Source: Variovorax beijingensis
GTDB lineage: Bacteria > Pseudomonadota > Gammaproteobacteria > Burkholderiales > Burkholderiaceae_C
Assembly: GCF_007828835.1 (NCBI RefSeq)
Contig: NZ_VIVL01000003.1
Coordinates: forward strand, 310,001-374,000
DNA length: 64,000 nt
Direction of reading: 5' to 3'
In this document: positions 53,909-63,588 of the stretch, piece after piece
Numbering within the stretch: the stretch's first letter is position 1
Layout of the letters: each line of letters opens with the position of its first letter
Program-made: the position numbers and the translations under genes
The notes under the pieces: generated by a model
Databases searched by the model: none
The model's input: the letters and a program-made list of their open reading frames with translations, nothing else
Told to the model about the DNA's origin: nothing

Positions 53909-55954
53909 CTACTTCAGCACGCTCAGCAGGTTGTTGAAGTCGTCGGTCCAGGGGCGGACGCCCGCGCGCAGCACGATCGGCGAGGCCGCGGCGCGCACCG
54001 GATCGCGCGCCAGCACGGCCGGATCGCGCGCCACCAGCACCCAGTCGGTCGGATTGAGCCACCTCGAGGCTTCGGCGTCGTCGCTCACGAGCACGGCATG
54101 CAGGCCCTTCAGCCCGGCAATCCGCGCGACCACCGGTGCCAGCTCGAGGAAACGGTTGGTCACATGGAAGGCCACGATGCCATCGGGCTTCATGTGCCGC
54201 AGGTAGACGTCCATGGCCTGCGCCGTGAGCAGGTGGGCCGGCACCGCATCGCCCGAGAAGGCGTCCACCGCGAGCAGGTCGAAGCCCTGCGACGGCTCGC
54301 GCTCCAGCGCCAGCCGCGCATCGCCGAGCACGCGCTCGATGCGCGCGGGGCTGTCGCGCAGGAAGCTGAATTCACTGTCCGCCAGCTCGAACACCTGCGG
54401 GTTGATCTCGTAGATGCGGTAGGCGTCGCCGCTGCGGCCGTAGCTTGCGAGCGTGCCGGCGCCCAGGCCGATCAGCCCCACGCGGCGCGGTCCGGCCGGC
54501 GCGGCGGCCATCGCACGCCCGATGCCCGAGGTGGCGCCGTAGTAGGTGGTGGGCTCGCGCCGGCGGGCGGGATCGAGGAACTGCTCGCCATGCTTGATGG
54601 AGCCGTGCGACAGCACCCGCACGCTGTCCGAGGGATGGAGGCGCCGCACGTCGAAGGTGATCAGCGCGCCGTGGAAATTGCGCAGCAGGTGGCGCGCGTC
54701 CGACCTGTCGCTCGCGATCTGCGCCATCAGGAAGTACGCGCAGCCGGCCGCCAATGCCACGCCGGAAACCCGCAGCCAGATCCGCTGGCGCAGAACGGCG
54801 GCTGCGGCGAGCGCCGTCAGCACCAGGCCGATGCCCAGCTCGTAATACGCCGGCAGCACATGCGGCGCCACCAGCCCGACCGTGGCGCCTCCCAGCGCGC
54901 CGCCGAGCGCGAGCATCAGGTAGAAGCGCGTGAGATAGCGCGGCGCCGGCCGCAGCCTGGCGGTTTCACCGTGCAGGAACATGCACAGCACGAACAGGCC
55001 GCCGACATAGATCGGCAGCCCCGTGCGCACGGCCGAGCCGACGTGGTGCTGCAGCCCGAAGGCGCACAGCAGCAGCACGCCCGCCGCCAGCGGCAGGAAG
55101 ACGCCGCGCCGGTACCAGCGGTCGCTTTCGAAGCACAGGACGAAGGTGAACAGGTACAGCGACAGCGGCACGATCCAGAGAAACGGAACCGCGGCGACGT
55201 TCTGGGTGATATGGTTGGTCACGGCCAGCAACAGCCACGAGGCCAGCGCCGGCAGCACCAGCCAGAGCAGGCCATCGGACCAGCGCGGCGGCTTGTCGCT
55301 GCCGTCGGCGGCCGCGCCCAGGCCGGGCGCCGCGGCAACCGGCACGGCCGCGGGCCAGCGGCAGGCCACGAGCAAGGTCGTGCCGGCGCAAAGCCCCACG
55401 AACAGGCCGTAGCCCCATGACCATCCCGTCGCCTGCTGCAGCAGCGAGCTGCGCGGCTCGATCAGCACCGGATAGCTCAGCAGCGACAGCAGCGATGCCA
55501 GGTTGGAGAGCGAGAAATAGCGGTACACCCGCGCGCTCCAGGGCGTGCGCGCCACCCACGACTGCACCAGCGGGCCGGTGGTCGACAGAAGAAAGTACGG
55601 AAGGCCGATGGTCGCAAGCAGCAGCCCGAGGATCAGCCACGCCGGGTCTTCGGCGCCCGTGGGCTTCCAGCGCGCAGCCACCACGAGCGGAAGGAACGCC
55701 AGGCTCGCCAGCAGCAGCCCCACGTGCAGCGCGGCCTGCGCGCGCACGCGAAGGCGGCGCGTGACCCAGTCGGAGTACGCATAGCCGGCGAGCAGCACGG
55801 CCTGGAAGAACACCATGCAGGTCGACCAGACGGCGGCCGAACCGCCGAACCAGGGCAGGATCTGCTTGGCGATCAGCGGCTGCACCAGGAACAGCAGGAA
55901 CGCGCTGCTGAAGATGGTGCCGGCAAACAGGAGCTGGATGCCGGCGCGTTCCAT
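53909..55954 (-). CDS. Fused MFS/spermidine-synthase-like protein
   Basis: 681 residues. The N-terminal two-thirds contain about twelve hydrophobic spans (from LLFAGTIFSSAFLLFLVQPLIAKQILP), typical of the MFS-like part. The C-terminal third is a spermidine-synthase-type Rossmann domain: GLIGLGAGTLASYG, YEINPQVFELADSEFSFL, and LLAVDAFSGDAVPAHLLT. Catalysis of aminopropyl transfer is unlikely without the full set of residues; the fused family is uncharacterised. Convergent with psiF and next to a DUF2214 gene four bases upstream. Confidence 0.88.
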   Translation of the reverse strand: MERAGIQLLFAGTIFSSAFLLFLVQPLIAKQILPWFGGSAAVWSTCMVFFQAVLLAGYAYSDWVTRRLRVRAQAALHVGLLLASLAFLPLVVAARWKPTGAEDPAWLILGLLLATIGLPYFLLSTTGPLVQSWVARTPWSARVYRYFSLSNLASLLSLLSYPVLIEPRSSLLQQATGWSWGYGLFVGLCAGTTLLVACRWPAAVPVAAAPGLGAAADGSDKPPRWSDGLLWLVLPALASWLLLAVTNHITQNVAAVPFLWIVPLSLYLFTFVLCFESDRWYRRGVFLPLAAGVLLLCAFGLQHHVGSAVRTGLPIYVGGLFVLCMFLHGETARLRPAPRYLTRFYLMLALGGALGGATVGLVAPHVLPAYYELGIGLVLTALAAAAVLRQRIWLRVSGVALAAGCAYFLMAQIASDRSDARHLLRNFHGALITFDVRRLHPSDSVRVLSHGSIKHGEQFLDPARRREPTTYYGATSGIGRAMAAAPAGPRRVGLIGLGAGTLASYGRSGDAYRIYEINPQVFELADSEFSFLRDSPARIERVLGDARLALEREPSQGFDLLAVDAFSGDAVPAHLLTAQAMDVYLRHMKPDGIVAFHVTNRFLELAPVVARIAGLKGLHAVLVSDDAEASRWLNPTDWVLVARDPAVLARDPVRAAASPIVLRAGVRPWTDDFNNLLSVLK

Positions 55955-55958
55955 GCGC

Positions 55959-56411
55959 CTACTTGCCGAAGCCGCGCGCGAGGAACACGGCGACCAGCGG
56001 AATCAGCGCGATCAGGTGGGCCTGCACCATCACCAGCCTGCGCGTCTTGCGGATGTCGGCTTCCGCCGGCAGCGTGCCGTTGGCACGCAGCGCCTTGCGC
56101 CAGCGGAAGTAGGTGAGCGTCGGAAAGATCGAGAGCACGCCGACGATGATGAACAAGCCGAGCTTCACATGCAACAGCGGGTTGGTCCAATACCACGCCG
56201 TGCCCTTCACGCCCCACACCGTGCGCGCGATGCCGGTGGCCAGCACCGCGATGGCGGCCATGCCGTAGACCATGTCGACCTTGGCGAGCCGTTCCACCAC
56301 GGCGGCATTGATCCACTGCACGCGGCACAGGGCCGCTTCGCTCGAGATGAACACGACCATCGTGAGGATGGCCAGCAGATGCAGGTAGGCGAGGATGGCT
56401 TCGAGGGTCAT
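55959..56411 (-). CDS. DUF2214 membrane protein
   Basis: 150 residues, four hydrophobic segments (LAYLHLLAILTMVVFISSEA, MVYGMAAIAVLATGI, LGLFIIVGVLSIFPTLTYF, LIALIPLVAVFLARG). The histidines in the first and third helices (LHLL, LLHVKLG) recall heme-binding sites of related small membrane proteins. Function unknown. Its stop is four bases before the start of the spermidine-synthase-like gene, so they probably form one transcript. Confidence 0.85.
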   Translation of the reverse strand: MTLEAILAYLHLLAILTMVVFISSEAALCRVQWINAAVVERLAKVDMVYGMAAIAVLATGIARTVWGVKGTAWYWTNPLLHVKLGLFIIVGVLSIFPTLTYFRWRKALRANGTLPAEADIRKTRRLVMVQAHLIALIPLVAVFLARGFGK

Positions 56412-56472
56412 CGATGGCTTTCTTCTTCAATGAGTTGCAAATGCTTGCAGATTGTGCCGCCGCTCGCGCGCT

Positions 56473-57444
56473 TTACCCCCTGCCGCCCCAGAATTCAGGC
56501 CGTCCGTACTGCTCCTTGAGGAAATCAAGCCACAGCCGCACCCGCAGCGGCAGGTGCTTGGTGCCCGCGAAGACCGCGTAGATGCCATTGGGCGGCGCGG
56601 CGAATTCGTCGAGCAGCGGCACCAGCAGGCCGGCATCGATCTCGGCTTCCACCTCCCAGGTGCTGCGCCACGCGATGCCGTGGCCGGCCAGGCACCAGTC
56701 GTGCAGCACCTGGCCGTCGGAACAATCGAGCGGGCCCTCGGGCCGCAGGTAGATCAGCTCTTTGCCGCCCTCCTCGCCGGCGCCGGCCGGGGTGCGCTCC
56801 TGTTCCTGGCTTTGAGCGGCGCGCGGAACGCGGAATGCCCAGCCGCGCGTCTGCGAGGCATCGCTCGACAGCGTGAGGCAGGCGAAGCGCGACAGCTCGT
56901 TCGGATGCCGCGGCATGCCATGGCGGCGCACGAACTCCGGCGTGGCGACGCAGCGGCGGCGGTTGTCGGCCAGCCGCACGCTGACCAGCGACGAGTCGGG
57001 CATGTCGCCCACGCGCACCGCGCAGTCGAAGCTCTCGCCGCGCACGTCGACCACGCGGTCGCTGAGGTTCAGCGAGATCGTGACCTCCGGGTGCAGCGCA
57101 TGGAAGCGCGGCACCAGCGGCGCCACGTGACGGCGGCCGAAGCCGGCCGGTGCCGTCACGCGCAGATGGCCGCTGGCTTTGACGCCGCCCGCGCTCACGC
57201 TCGCCTCGGCATTGGCGAATTCGGTCAGCAGGCGCTGGCAGTCTTCGAGAAAGGCGCTGCCTTCGTGCGTCAGCGTGATGCGCCGCGTGGTGCGCACCAG
57301 GAGCTTGACGCCCAGCCGCGCCTCGAGCGCATCGAGCCGCCGCCCCATGATCGCGGGCGCCACGCCCTCGGCCTTGGCCGCGGCCGTGAGGCCGCCGCGG
57401 GTCGCCACGGAGACGAAGGATTCGAGTTGCTTCAGGCGGTCCAT
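56473..57444 (-). CDS. LysR-family transcriptional regulator
   Basis: 323 residues. N-terminal winged helix-turn-helix (MDRLKQLESFVSVATRGGLTAAAKAEGVAPAIMGRRLDALEARLG) and a periplasmic-binding-like effector domain with GHLRVTAPAGFGR near residue 95. The helix-turn-helix differs slightly from the usual pattern (APAIMGRRLDAL). It is longer than average because of an insertion (QSQEQERTPAGAGEEGGKE) near residues 215-235. Target and ligand unknown; the neighbours do not suggest an obvious operon. Confidence 0.92.
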   Translation of the reverse strand: MDRLKQLESFVSVATRGGLTAAAKAEGVAPAIMGRRLDALEARLGVKLLVRTTRRITLTHEGSAFLEDCQRLLTEFANAEASVSAGGVKASGHLRVTAPAGFGRRHVAPLVPRFHALHPEVTISLNLSDRVVDVRGESFDCAVRVGDMPDSSLVSVRLADNRRRCVATPEFVRRHGMPRHPNELSRFACLTLSSDASQTRGWAFRVPRAAQSQEQERTPAGAGEEGGKELIYLRPEGPLDCSDGQVLHDWCLAGHGIAWRSTWEVEAEIDAGLLVPLLDEFAAPPNGIYAVFAGTKHLPLRVRLWLDFLKEQYGRPEFWGGRG

Positions 57445-57480
57445 GGCGCCCGAACTATATCGCCAGGGTTTTGCCCGGGC

Positions 57481-58671
57481 TCATCCGGTGATGCCGGCCT
57501 GACGCGCCTCGAAGGCGGCGATCTCCTCCTCGCTGTAGCCCACTTCCCTCAGCAGCTCGCCCGTGTGCTCGCCAATGCGCGGCGGCTGCAGGCGGATGCC
57601 GGGCCTTTCGCCATCGAGCGTGAAGGGCATCAGCGGCACCTTGGCCATGTGGCCGTCGTTCATGCGCACGGGCGTGAGGCCGCCGGTGGCGTTCAGGTGC
57701 GGGTCGTCGAACAGCTCCTGCGGCTTGGTGATGGGCGCGAAGGGCAGCTCGTTCTGCTCGAACACCGCGCTGAGTTCGGCGGCGCTGTAGCCGGCCAGGT
57801 GCGAGCGCAGGATCGGCATCATCCAGTCGCGCGCGAGCACGCGGTCGTTGTTGGTCGCGAGGCGCGGATCGGCCAGCATTTCTTCCAGGCCGAAGGCCTT
57901 GCAGAAGATCGCCCACTGCTTGTCGCTCACCGCCGCGAGGAAGATCTGCTCGCCGTCCTTCACGGTGAACACGTCGTACACGGCCCAGGCCGAGATGCGG
58001 CTGGGCATCGGGTCGGCCGCACGGCCGGTGGCGGCGAACTGCATCATGTGCTGCGCGACCAGGAACACGTTGTTCTCGAACAGCGCGGACTGCACCTCGC
58101 AGCCCTTGCCGGTGAGCTCGCGCTGGCGCAGCGCGGCCATCGCGCCGATGGCGCCGAACATGCCGCCCATGATGTCGTTCACGCTGGTGCCCGCGCGCAG
58201 CGGGTCGCCGGCCCGGCCGGTCATGTAGGCCAGGCCGCCCATCATCTGCACCACTTCGTCGAGCGCGGTGCGGTGGTCGTAGGGGCCGGGCAGAAAGCCC
58301 TTGTGACTCACGTAGATGAGGCGCGGGTTGAGCTGCTTCAGGCTGTCGTAGTCCAGGCCCAGCTTCTTCATGGTGCCGGGCTTGAAGTTCTCGCTCACGA
58401 TGTCGGCCGTGGCGACGAGGCGCAGCGCGGCCTCCACGCCTTCGGGCGTCTTGAGGTCGAGCGCGATGCTCTTCTTGTTGCGGTTGAAGGTCGGGAAGAA
58501 GCCCGAGCCCGAGCCGAGCAGGCGGCGCGTGCTGTCGCCCTCGATGGGCTCGACCTTGATGACCTCCGCGCCGAGGTCGGCCAGCAGCAGGCCGCAGGTG
58601 GGGCCCATCACCATGTGGGTGAACTCGACGACGCGGACGCCGGCGTACGGCAGGGGGTGGGATTCAGGCAT
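57481..58671 (-). CDS. CaiB/BaiF-type (family III) CoA-transferase
   Basis: 396 residues. Family III transferases pass CoA through an Asp-CoA thioester; the catalytic Asp lies in HRTALDEVVQMMGGLAY. The family start VRVVEFTHMVMGPTCGLLLADLGAEVIKVEP is clear, as is NRNKKSIALDLK. The start overlaps the 3' end of the HMG-CoA lyase gene by eight bases, so both are made together. Donor and acceptor acids are not predictable from sequence alone. The pairing suggests activation of a C6 hydroxy-diacid. Confidence 0.95.
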   Translation of the reverse strand: MPESHPLPYAGVRVVEFTHMVMGPTCGLLLADLGAEVIKVEPIEGDSTRRLLGSGSGFFPTFNRNKKSIALDLKTPEGVEAALRLVATADIVSENFKPGTMKKLGLDYDSLKQLNPRLIYVSHKGFLPGPYDHRTALDEVVQMMGGLAYMTGRAGDPLRAGTSVNDIMGGMFGAIGAMAALRQRELTGKGCEVQSALFENNVFLVAQHMMQFAATGRAADPMPSRISAWAVYDVFTVKDGEQIFLAAVSDKQWAIFCKAFGLEEMLADPRLATNNDRVLARDWMMPILRSHLAGYSAAELSAVFEQNELPFAPITKPQELFDDPHLNATGGLTPVRMNDGHMAKVPLMPFTLDGERPGIRLQPPRIGEHTGELLREVGYSEEEIAAFEARQAGITG

Positions 58672-59611
58672 GTGGGGTGGTTTCCTGTTGGACGAAGCCC
58701 TTGGGCAGGCCGGCTTCGGGCGTCATGCCGTAGACGGGTTCTCCGGGCAGGCCGGCCATGAGCGGCGCGCGCGCCGCGATGAGTTTTTGAATATCAATGC
58801 CGGTGCGCACGCCCATCGCCTCGAACATGAAGACGAGGTCTTCGGTGACGGCATTGCCCGAGGCGCCGGGCGCATAGGGGCAGCCGCCGAGGCCGCCGAG
58901 CGAGGCGTCGAAGGTGCGCACGCCCTCGTCCCACGCCGCGAGGCAGTTCGCGATGCCGAGGCCGCGCGTGTTGTGCATGTGGGCGGCGCCGGCGTGCGCG
59001 CCGAGCTCGGCGCGCAGGCGCCGGAAGAGCCGGCGCACCTGCGCCGGGTTGGCGTAGCCGACGGTGTCCGAGAGGCCCGCTTCTTCCGCGCCGGCCTCGA
59101 TGCACTGCGCGGCGAGGCGGATCACGTCGTCCTCCGGCACCAGCCCCTGCAGCGTGCAGCCGAAGGCGGTGGAGATGCCGGCCTCGAGCCTCACATGCGG
59201 CGCGATCGCGCGGCGCAGCTCGGAGATGGCGCGCACCTCCTCGACCATTTCGGTGGGCGTCTTGCGCACGTTGGCGAGCGAGTGCGCCACGCTGGCCGAG
59301 ACCGGCATGGTGAGCTTGTGCACGCCCGCTTCGAGCGCGGCCTGCGCGCCCTTGCGGTTGGGCACCAGCGCCATCACGGTGAGGCCGGGCAAGGTGACGG
59401 CATGGCGCACCACCTCGGCGGCGTCGGCCATCTGCGGCAGCAATTTGGCGGGCACGAAGGAGGCGACCTCGATCTCGCGCACGCCGGCCGCGTGGAGCGC
59501 ATCGATCCAGCGCAGCTTGTCGGCGGTCGGCATCGTGGCCTTGACCGACTGCAGGCCGTCGCGCGGGCCGACCTCGCTGATGAGGACATCGGGGGGTGTC
59601 ATTGGCTTCAT
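58664..59611 (-). CDS. Hydroxymethylglutaryl-CoA lyase
   Basis: 315 residues. Cleaves 3-hydroxy-3-methylglutaryl-CoA to acetyl-CoA and acetoacetate. EVGPRDGLQSVKATMPTADK is the signature; Asp (RDG) and the His pair in AAHMHNTRGLG bind the metal, and the conserved Cys lies in LGGCPYAPGASGN. It is the first gene of a two-gene operon with the CoA-transferase. An IclR regulator diverges upstream, across a region with a perfect palindrome. Confidence 0.95.
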   Translation of the reverse strand: MKPMTPPDVLISEVGPRDGLQSVKATMPTADKLRWIDALHAAGVREIEVASFVPAKLLPQMADAAEVVRHAVTLPGLTVMALVPNRKGAQAALEAGVHKLTMPVSASVAHSLANVRKTPTEMVEEVRAISELRRAIAPHVRLEAGISTAFGCTLQGLVPEDDVIRLAAQCIEAGAEEAGLSDTVGYANPAQVRRLFRRLRAELGAHAGAAHMHNTRGLGIANCLAAWDEGVRTFDASLGGLGGCPYAPGASGNAVTEDLVFMFEAMGVRTGIDIQKLIAARAPLMAGLPGEPVYGMTPEAGLPKGFVQQETTPHA

Positions 59612-59665
59612 CTCCGTTGAGCGGTCGCGGCATCGACCGCTTGACAGTTCTATCTTGCAGAACTA

Positions 59666-59684
59666 AATTCTGTTAAACAGAATT
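59666..59684. promoter_or_regulatory. Perfect 19-base palindrome, probable IclR operator
   Basis: AATTCTGTTAAACAGAATT is a perfect 9-1-9 palindrome in the AT-rich gap between the divergent HMG-CoA lyase and iclR-type genes. A second, imperfect inverted repeat (AGTTCT at 59646, AGAACT at 59659-59664) lies just beside it. IclR regulators bind such AT-rich palindromes, so this is the likely site of autoregulation and control of the operon. Confidence 0.7.
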
Positions 59685-59719
59685 AAACTGCCGATCGACT
59701 TTCACTGTCAAGCCCGCCC

Positions 59720-60460
59720 ATGCCTCGCAAAGCCCGAACCGAATCGGTTCCAGACCTCAACGCCGCGCCCGGCGGGGCCGCCGCGGTCGACCGCGCCCTG
59801 AGCCTGCTCTCGGCGTTCCGGCCCGGCGACGAGGCGCTCACGCTCGCGCAATTCGCCGAGCGCACGCAGCTCTACAAGAGCACGGTGCTGCGGCTCCTGG
59901 CCTCGCTCGAACATGCACGGCTGATCCGCCGGCAGGACGATGGCCGCTATGCACTGGGCGCGGAGATCGCGCGGCTGCACGGCCTCTATGCGGCGTCGCT
60001 GTCGCTCGACCGCATCGTGCTGCCGGTGCTGCGCTCGCTGGCGGCAACCACGGGCGAGAGCGCCGCGTACCACGTGCGGCAGGACCAGGGCGACAGCTGG
60101 GGGCGGCTGTGCCAGTTCCGGGTCGATTCGTCGCATGTGGTGCGCGACCACGTGCGCGCGGGCGATCTGCTGCCCAACGACCGCGGCGCGGGCGCGCGCG
60201 TGCTGATCGCCTTCGGCCCCGAAGCCGGGCGCCCCCGCGGCGCCAAAGAGCGCAAGCTGTACGACGCGATCCGCGCCCAGGGCTACTGCGCGCTGGTGGG
60301 CGACCGCACGGCCGAGCTGGCCGGCATCTCGGCACCGGTGTTCCATGCCGACGGCAGCCTCGCCGCGGCCGTCACGCTGACGATGCCGGCGCACCGCTAC
60401 GACGCGCGCCACATCGAGCCGGTGCGCGCCGCCGCCCGCGAGCTCAGCGGAATCCTCTGA
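59720..60460 (+). CDS. IclR-family transcriptional regulator
   Basis: 246 residues. N-terminal winged helix (AAAVDRALSLLSAFRPGDEALTLAQFAERTQLYKSTVLRLLASLEHARLI), then the effector-binding GAF-like domain (about 90-246) with RRQDDGRYALGAEIARL. IclR proteins commonly control carboxylic-acid catabolism. It diverges from the HMG-CoA lyase/CoA-transferase operon and has a 19-base palindrome 36 bases before its start. Confidence 0.95.
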   Translation: MPRKARTESVPDLNAAPGGAAAVDRALSLLSAFRPGDEALTLAQFAERTQLYKSTVLRLLASLEHARLIRRQDDGRYALGAEIARLHGLYAASLSLDRIVLPVLRSLAATTGESAAYHVRQDQGDSWGRLCQFRVDSSHVVRDHVRAGDLLPNDRGAGARVLIAFGPEAGRPRGAKERKLYDAIRAQGYCALVGDRTAELAGISAPVFHADGSLAAAVTLTMPAHRYDARHIEPVRAAARELSGIL

Positions 60461-60483
60461 CAAACAAAGGGGAAAAACGCAGC

Positions 60484-60570
60484 CGCACTGCGATTACCAT
60501 CATTTTTGTCACTGATAAATCCCGATCCTGGTTATTACTGATCAGCAAAGTATCGAATAAAGTCCAAGCC
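60484..60570 (+). promoter_or_regulatory. AT-rich leader before the dehalogenase gene
   Basis: About 85 bases that are clearly lower in GC than their surroundings, with TTGTCA at 60508 and a TTATTA at 60534. The spacing between these is 20 bases, longer than optimal. No perfect palindrome. A promoter for the dehalogenase and possibly glcB is likely here, but the exact elements are not certain. Confidence 0.35.
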
Positions 60571-61248
60571 ATGGATCAACCCGGCGCAGTGCTCTTCGAT
60601 GCCTACGGCACGCTGTTCGACGTCTACAGCGTCGCGCAGGCGGCCGAGCGGCTGTTCGCCGGCCAGGGGCAGGCGCTGGCCGCGGGCTGGCGCGACAAGC
60701 AGATCGAATACACGCGCCTCGTCACCACCAGCAACCACGGCGCGCACTACCGCCCCTTCGGCGAACTCACGCGCGCCGCGCTGCGCTACACCTGCAAGCG
60801 GCTGGGCCTCGGCCTGGCCGAAGCCGCCGAGCAGCAGCTCATGGACCAGTACCGCACGCTCGCGGCTTTTCCCGAATGCCGCGAAGTGCTGCAGGCACTC
60901 AAGAACCGCGGCGTGGCCACCGGCATCCTCTCGAACGGCGACCCCGGCATGCTCGATGCCGCCGTGCGCAGCGCCGGGCTCGACGGCCTGCTCGACCACG
61001 TGCTGAGCGTCGACGGCATCCGCAAGTACAAGACGCATCCCGATGCCTACCAGCTCGGCGTCGCCGCCACCGGCCTGCCGCCCGGGCGGATCGCCTTCGT
61101 CAGCTGCAACGGCTGGGACGCGCTCGGCGCCACCTGGTTCGGCTTTCGCACGCTCTGGGTCAACCGCTACCAGCTCCCGTTCGAAGAACTCGGCACGCAG
61201 CCCGAACGCATCGGCACCAGCCTGCGCGACGTGCTCGGGTTCTTCTGA
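60571..61248 (+). CDS. Haloacid dehalogenase, type II (L-2-haloacid dehalogenase-like)
   Basis: 225 residues. All residues used by L-2-haloacid dehalogenases are visible: nucleophile Asp10 and Thr14 in FDAYGTLFD, Arg in [11 protein letters not shown], Ser in LSNGDPGM, Lys and Tyr in [11 protein letters not shown], and Ser-Asn-Asp in [12 protein letters not shown]. The enzyme hydrolyses 2-haloacids such as chloroacetate to hydroxyacids. Malate synthase G follows 55 bases later on the same strand, which would handle the glyoxylate that arises. The exact substrate is inferred. Confidence 0.93.
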   Translation: MDQPGAVLFDAYGTLFDVYSVAQAAERLFAGQGQALAAGWRDKQIEYTRLVTTSNHGAHYRPFGELTRAALRYTCKRLGLGLAEAAEQQLMDQYRTLAAFPECREVLQALKNRGVATGILSNGDPGMLDAAVRSAGLDGLLDHVLSVDGIRKYKTHPDAYQLGVAATGLPPGRIAFVSCNGWDALGATWFGFRTLWVNRYQLPFEELGTQPERIGTSLRDVLGFF

Positions 61249-61303
61249 CAGACACCGCCCCTCGATTCATTCAGCATTGCACCGTTCTCAAGGAGAGAAA
61301 AAC

Positions 61304-63478
61304 ATGACCGCCCGCACCACCACCCACGGCCTCCAGGTTGCGACCGAGCTTCACCGCTTCATCGAGGACAAGGTCCTGCCCGCCAGCGGCGTGGCCAGCG
61401 AGGTTTTCTGGAAAGGCTTCGACGCCATCGTCCATGACCTCGCGCCGAAGAACATCGCGCTGCTGGCCGAGCGCGACCGCCTGCAGAGCGAGCTCGACGC
61501 CTGGCACAAGAAGAACCCTGGTCCCATCACCGACATGCCGGCCTACCGCGCCTTCCTCGAGAAGACCGGCTACCTGCTGCCGCAGCCCCAGGGCGTGAAG
61601 GCCACCACCGCGAACGTCGATTCCGAGCTCGCGCTGCAGGCCGGGCCGCAGCTGGTGGTGCCCATCCTGAACGCCCGCTATGCGCTCAACGCCGCCAACG
61701 CACGCTGGGGTTCGCTGTACGACGCGCTCTACGGCACCGACGCCATTCCCGAAACCGGTGGCGCCGAAAAAGGCAAGGGCTACAACCCCGTGCGCGGCAC
61801 CAAGGTGATCGAATACGCGCGCAACGTGCTCGACCAGGCCGCACCGCTGGAAAACGGCTCGCACAAGATGGCCACCGGCTACAGCGTGAAGGACGGCAAG
61901 CTCGTCGTCGCGCTGCAGAGCAGCAGCACCGGCCTGGCCGACCCCGCGCAGTTCGTCGGCTACCAGGGCGATGCGGCTGCGCCGTCGTCGGTGCTGCTCA
62001 AGCACAACGGCATCCACCTCGACATCCGCATCGACCGCAGCACGCCCATCGGCAAGGGCGACGCGGCCGGCGTGAGCGACCTGGTGCTCGAAGCCGCGCT
62101 CTCGACCATCCTCGACCTCGAGGACTCGGTGGCCGTGGTCGACGCAGCCGACAAGGTGGTCGCGTACTCGAACTGGCTCGGCATCGTGCAGGGCACGCTG
62201 ACGGAAGAAGTCGCCAAGGGCGGCAAGACCTTCACGCGCGGCCTCAACCCCGACCGCGAATACACCGGCGCCGACGGAAAGCCCGTGAAGCTGCACGGCC
62301 GCTCGCTGATGTTCCTGCGCAACGTGGGCCACCTGATGACCAACCCGGCCGTGCTGTACGCGGGCGGCAAGGAAATTCCCGAAGGCATCCTCGACGCGGT
62401 GGTCACCACCACCATCGCGATGATCGACCTGAAGCGCAAGGGCAACTCGCGCACCGGCAGCATCTACATCGTCAAGCCCAAGATGCACGGCCCGGCCGAA
62501 GTGGCCTTTGCGAGCGAGCTGTTCGGCCGCGTCGAGCAGCTGCTCGGGCTGCCCGCCAACACCGTGAAGCTCGGCATCATGGACGAGGAGCGCCGCACCA
62601 GCGTGAATCTCAAGGCCTGCATTGCCGAGGCCGCCGCGCGCGTGGCCTTCATCAACACCGGTTTTCTCGACCGCACCGGCGACGAGATGCACACCGCCAT
62701 GCACGGCGGCCCGATGATCCGCAAGGGCGACATGAAGTCCAGCGCGTGGATCGGCGCCTACGAGAAGAACAACGTGCTGGTCGGCCTCTCGTGCGGCCTG
62801 CGCGGCAAGGCGCAGATCGGCAAGGGCATGTGGGCCATGCCCGACCTGATGGCCGCCATGCTCGAGCAGAAGATCGCGCACCCCAAGGCCGGCGCCAACA
62901 CCGCCTGGGTGCCCTCGCCCACCGCCGCCACGCTGCATGCGCTGCATTACCACCAGGTGAACGTGACGGCCGTGCAGCAGGAGCTCGAGAAGATCGATGC
63001 CGACGCGGAACGCGACAACATCCTGAACGCGCTGCTGCAGGTGCCCATTGCACCCGCCGCCAACTGGACCAAAGCCGAGAAGCAGCAGGAGATCGACAAC
63101 AACGTGCAGGGCATCCTCGGCTACGTGGTGCGCTGGATCGACCAGGGCGTGGGCTGCTCCAAGGTGCCCGACATCCACAACGTGGGCCTGATGGAAGACC
63201 GCGCCACGCTGCGCATCTCGAGCCAGCACATCGCCAACTGGCTGCTGCACGGCATGGTCACGAAGGAACAGGTCGACCAGACTTTCCAGCGCATGGCCAA
63301 GGTGGTCGACGAACAGAACGCCGGCGACCCGGTGTACCAGCCGATGGCCGGCCACTTCGACACCTCGGCCGCGTACAAGGCGGCGCAGGACCTGGTGTTC
63401 AAGGGCATCGAGCAGCCCAGCGGCTACACCGAGCCGCTGCTGCATGCGTGGCGGCTGAAGGTGAAGGGCGAGGCCTGA
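61304..63478 (+). CDS. glcB: Malate synthase G
   Basis: 724 residues, the size of the G isoform. Condenses glyoxylate with acetyl-CoA to malate; magnesium-dependent. The clusters [20 protein letters not shown] [55 protein letters not shown], and [16 protein letters not shown] are well conserved. AAGGAGAG lies upstream of the ATG at 61304. It ends in a strong terminator. A glycolate or glyoxylate source gene is not present, other than the haloacid dehalogenase before it. Confidence 0.98.
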   Translation: MTARTTTHGLQVATELHRFIEDKVLPASGVASEVFWKGFDAIVHDLAPKNIALLAERDRLQSELDAWHKKNPGPITDMPAYRAFLEKTGYLLPQPQGVKATTANVDSELALQAGPQLVVPILNARYALNAANARWGSLYDALYGTDAIPETGGAEKGKGYNPVRGTKVIEYARNVLDQAAPLENGSHKMATGYSVKDGKLVVALQSSSTGLADPAQFVGYQGDAAAPSSVLLKHNGIHLDIRIDRSTPIGKGDAAGVSDLVLEAALSTILDLEDSVAVVDAADKVVAYSNWLGIVQGTLTEEVAKGGKTFTRGLNPDREYTGADGKPVKLHGRSLMFLRNVGHLMTNPAVLYAGGKEIPEGILDAVVTTTIAMIDLKRKGNSRTGSIYIVKPKMHGPAEVAFASELFGRVEQLLGLPANTVKLGIMDEERRTSVNLKACIAEAAARVAFINTGFLDRTGDEMHTAMHGGPMIRKGDMKSSAWIGAYEKNNVLVGLSCGLRGKAQIGKGMWAMPDLMAAMLEQKIAHPKAGANTAWVPSPTAATLHALHYHQVNVTAVQQELEKIDADAERDNILNALLQVPIAPAANWTKAEKQQEIDNNVQGILGYVVRWIDQGVGCSKVPDIHNVGLMEDRATLRISSQHIANWLLHGMVTKEQVDQTFQRMAKVVDEQNAGDPVYQPMAGHFDTSAAYKAAQDLVFKGIEQPSGYTEPLLHAWRLKVKGEA

Positions 63479-63507
63479 CCGCGGCCGTGCATCGGCTCTT
63501 GAAAACG

Positions 63508-63532
63508 ACGGCGCCCGAGGCGCCGTTTTTTT
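63508..63532 (+). terminator. Intrinsic terminator of glcB
   Basis: ACGGCGCC and GGCGCCGT form a perfect 8-base stem with a CGA loop, followed by seven T residues, 29 bases after the glcB stop. Confidence 0.9.
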
Positions 63533-63588
63533 CTTTGGCATGCCGTTAGGATCCGTGCTGCCTCCGTCTCCAGCGCTGCGCCTCTCCC

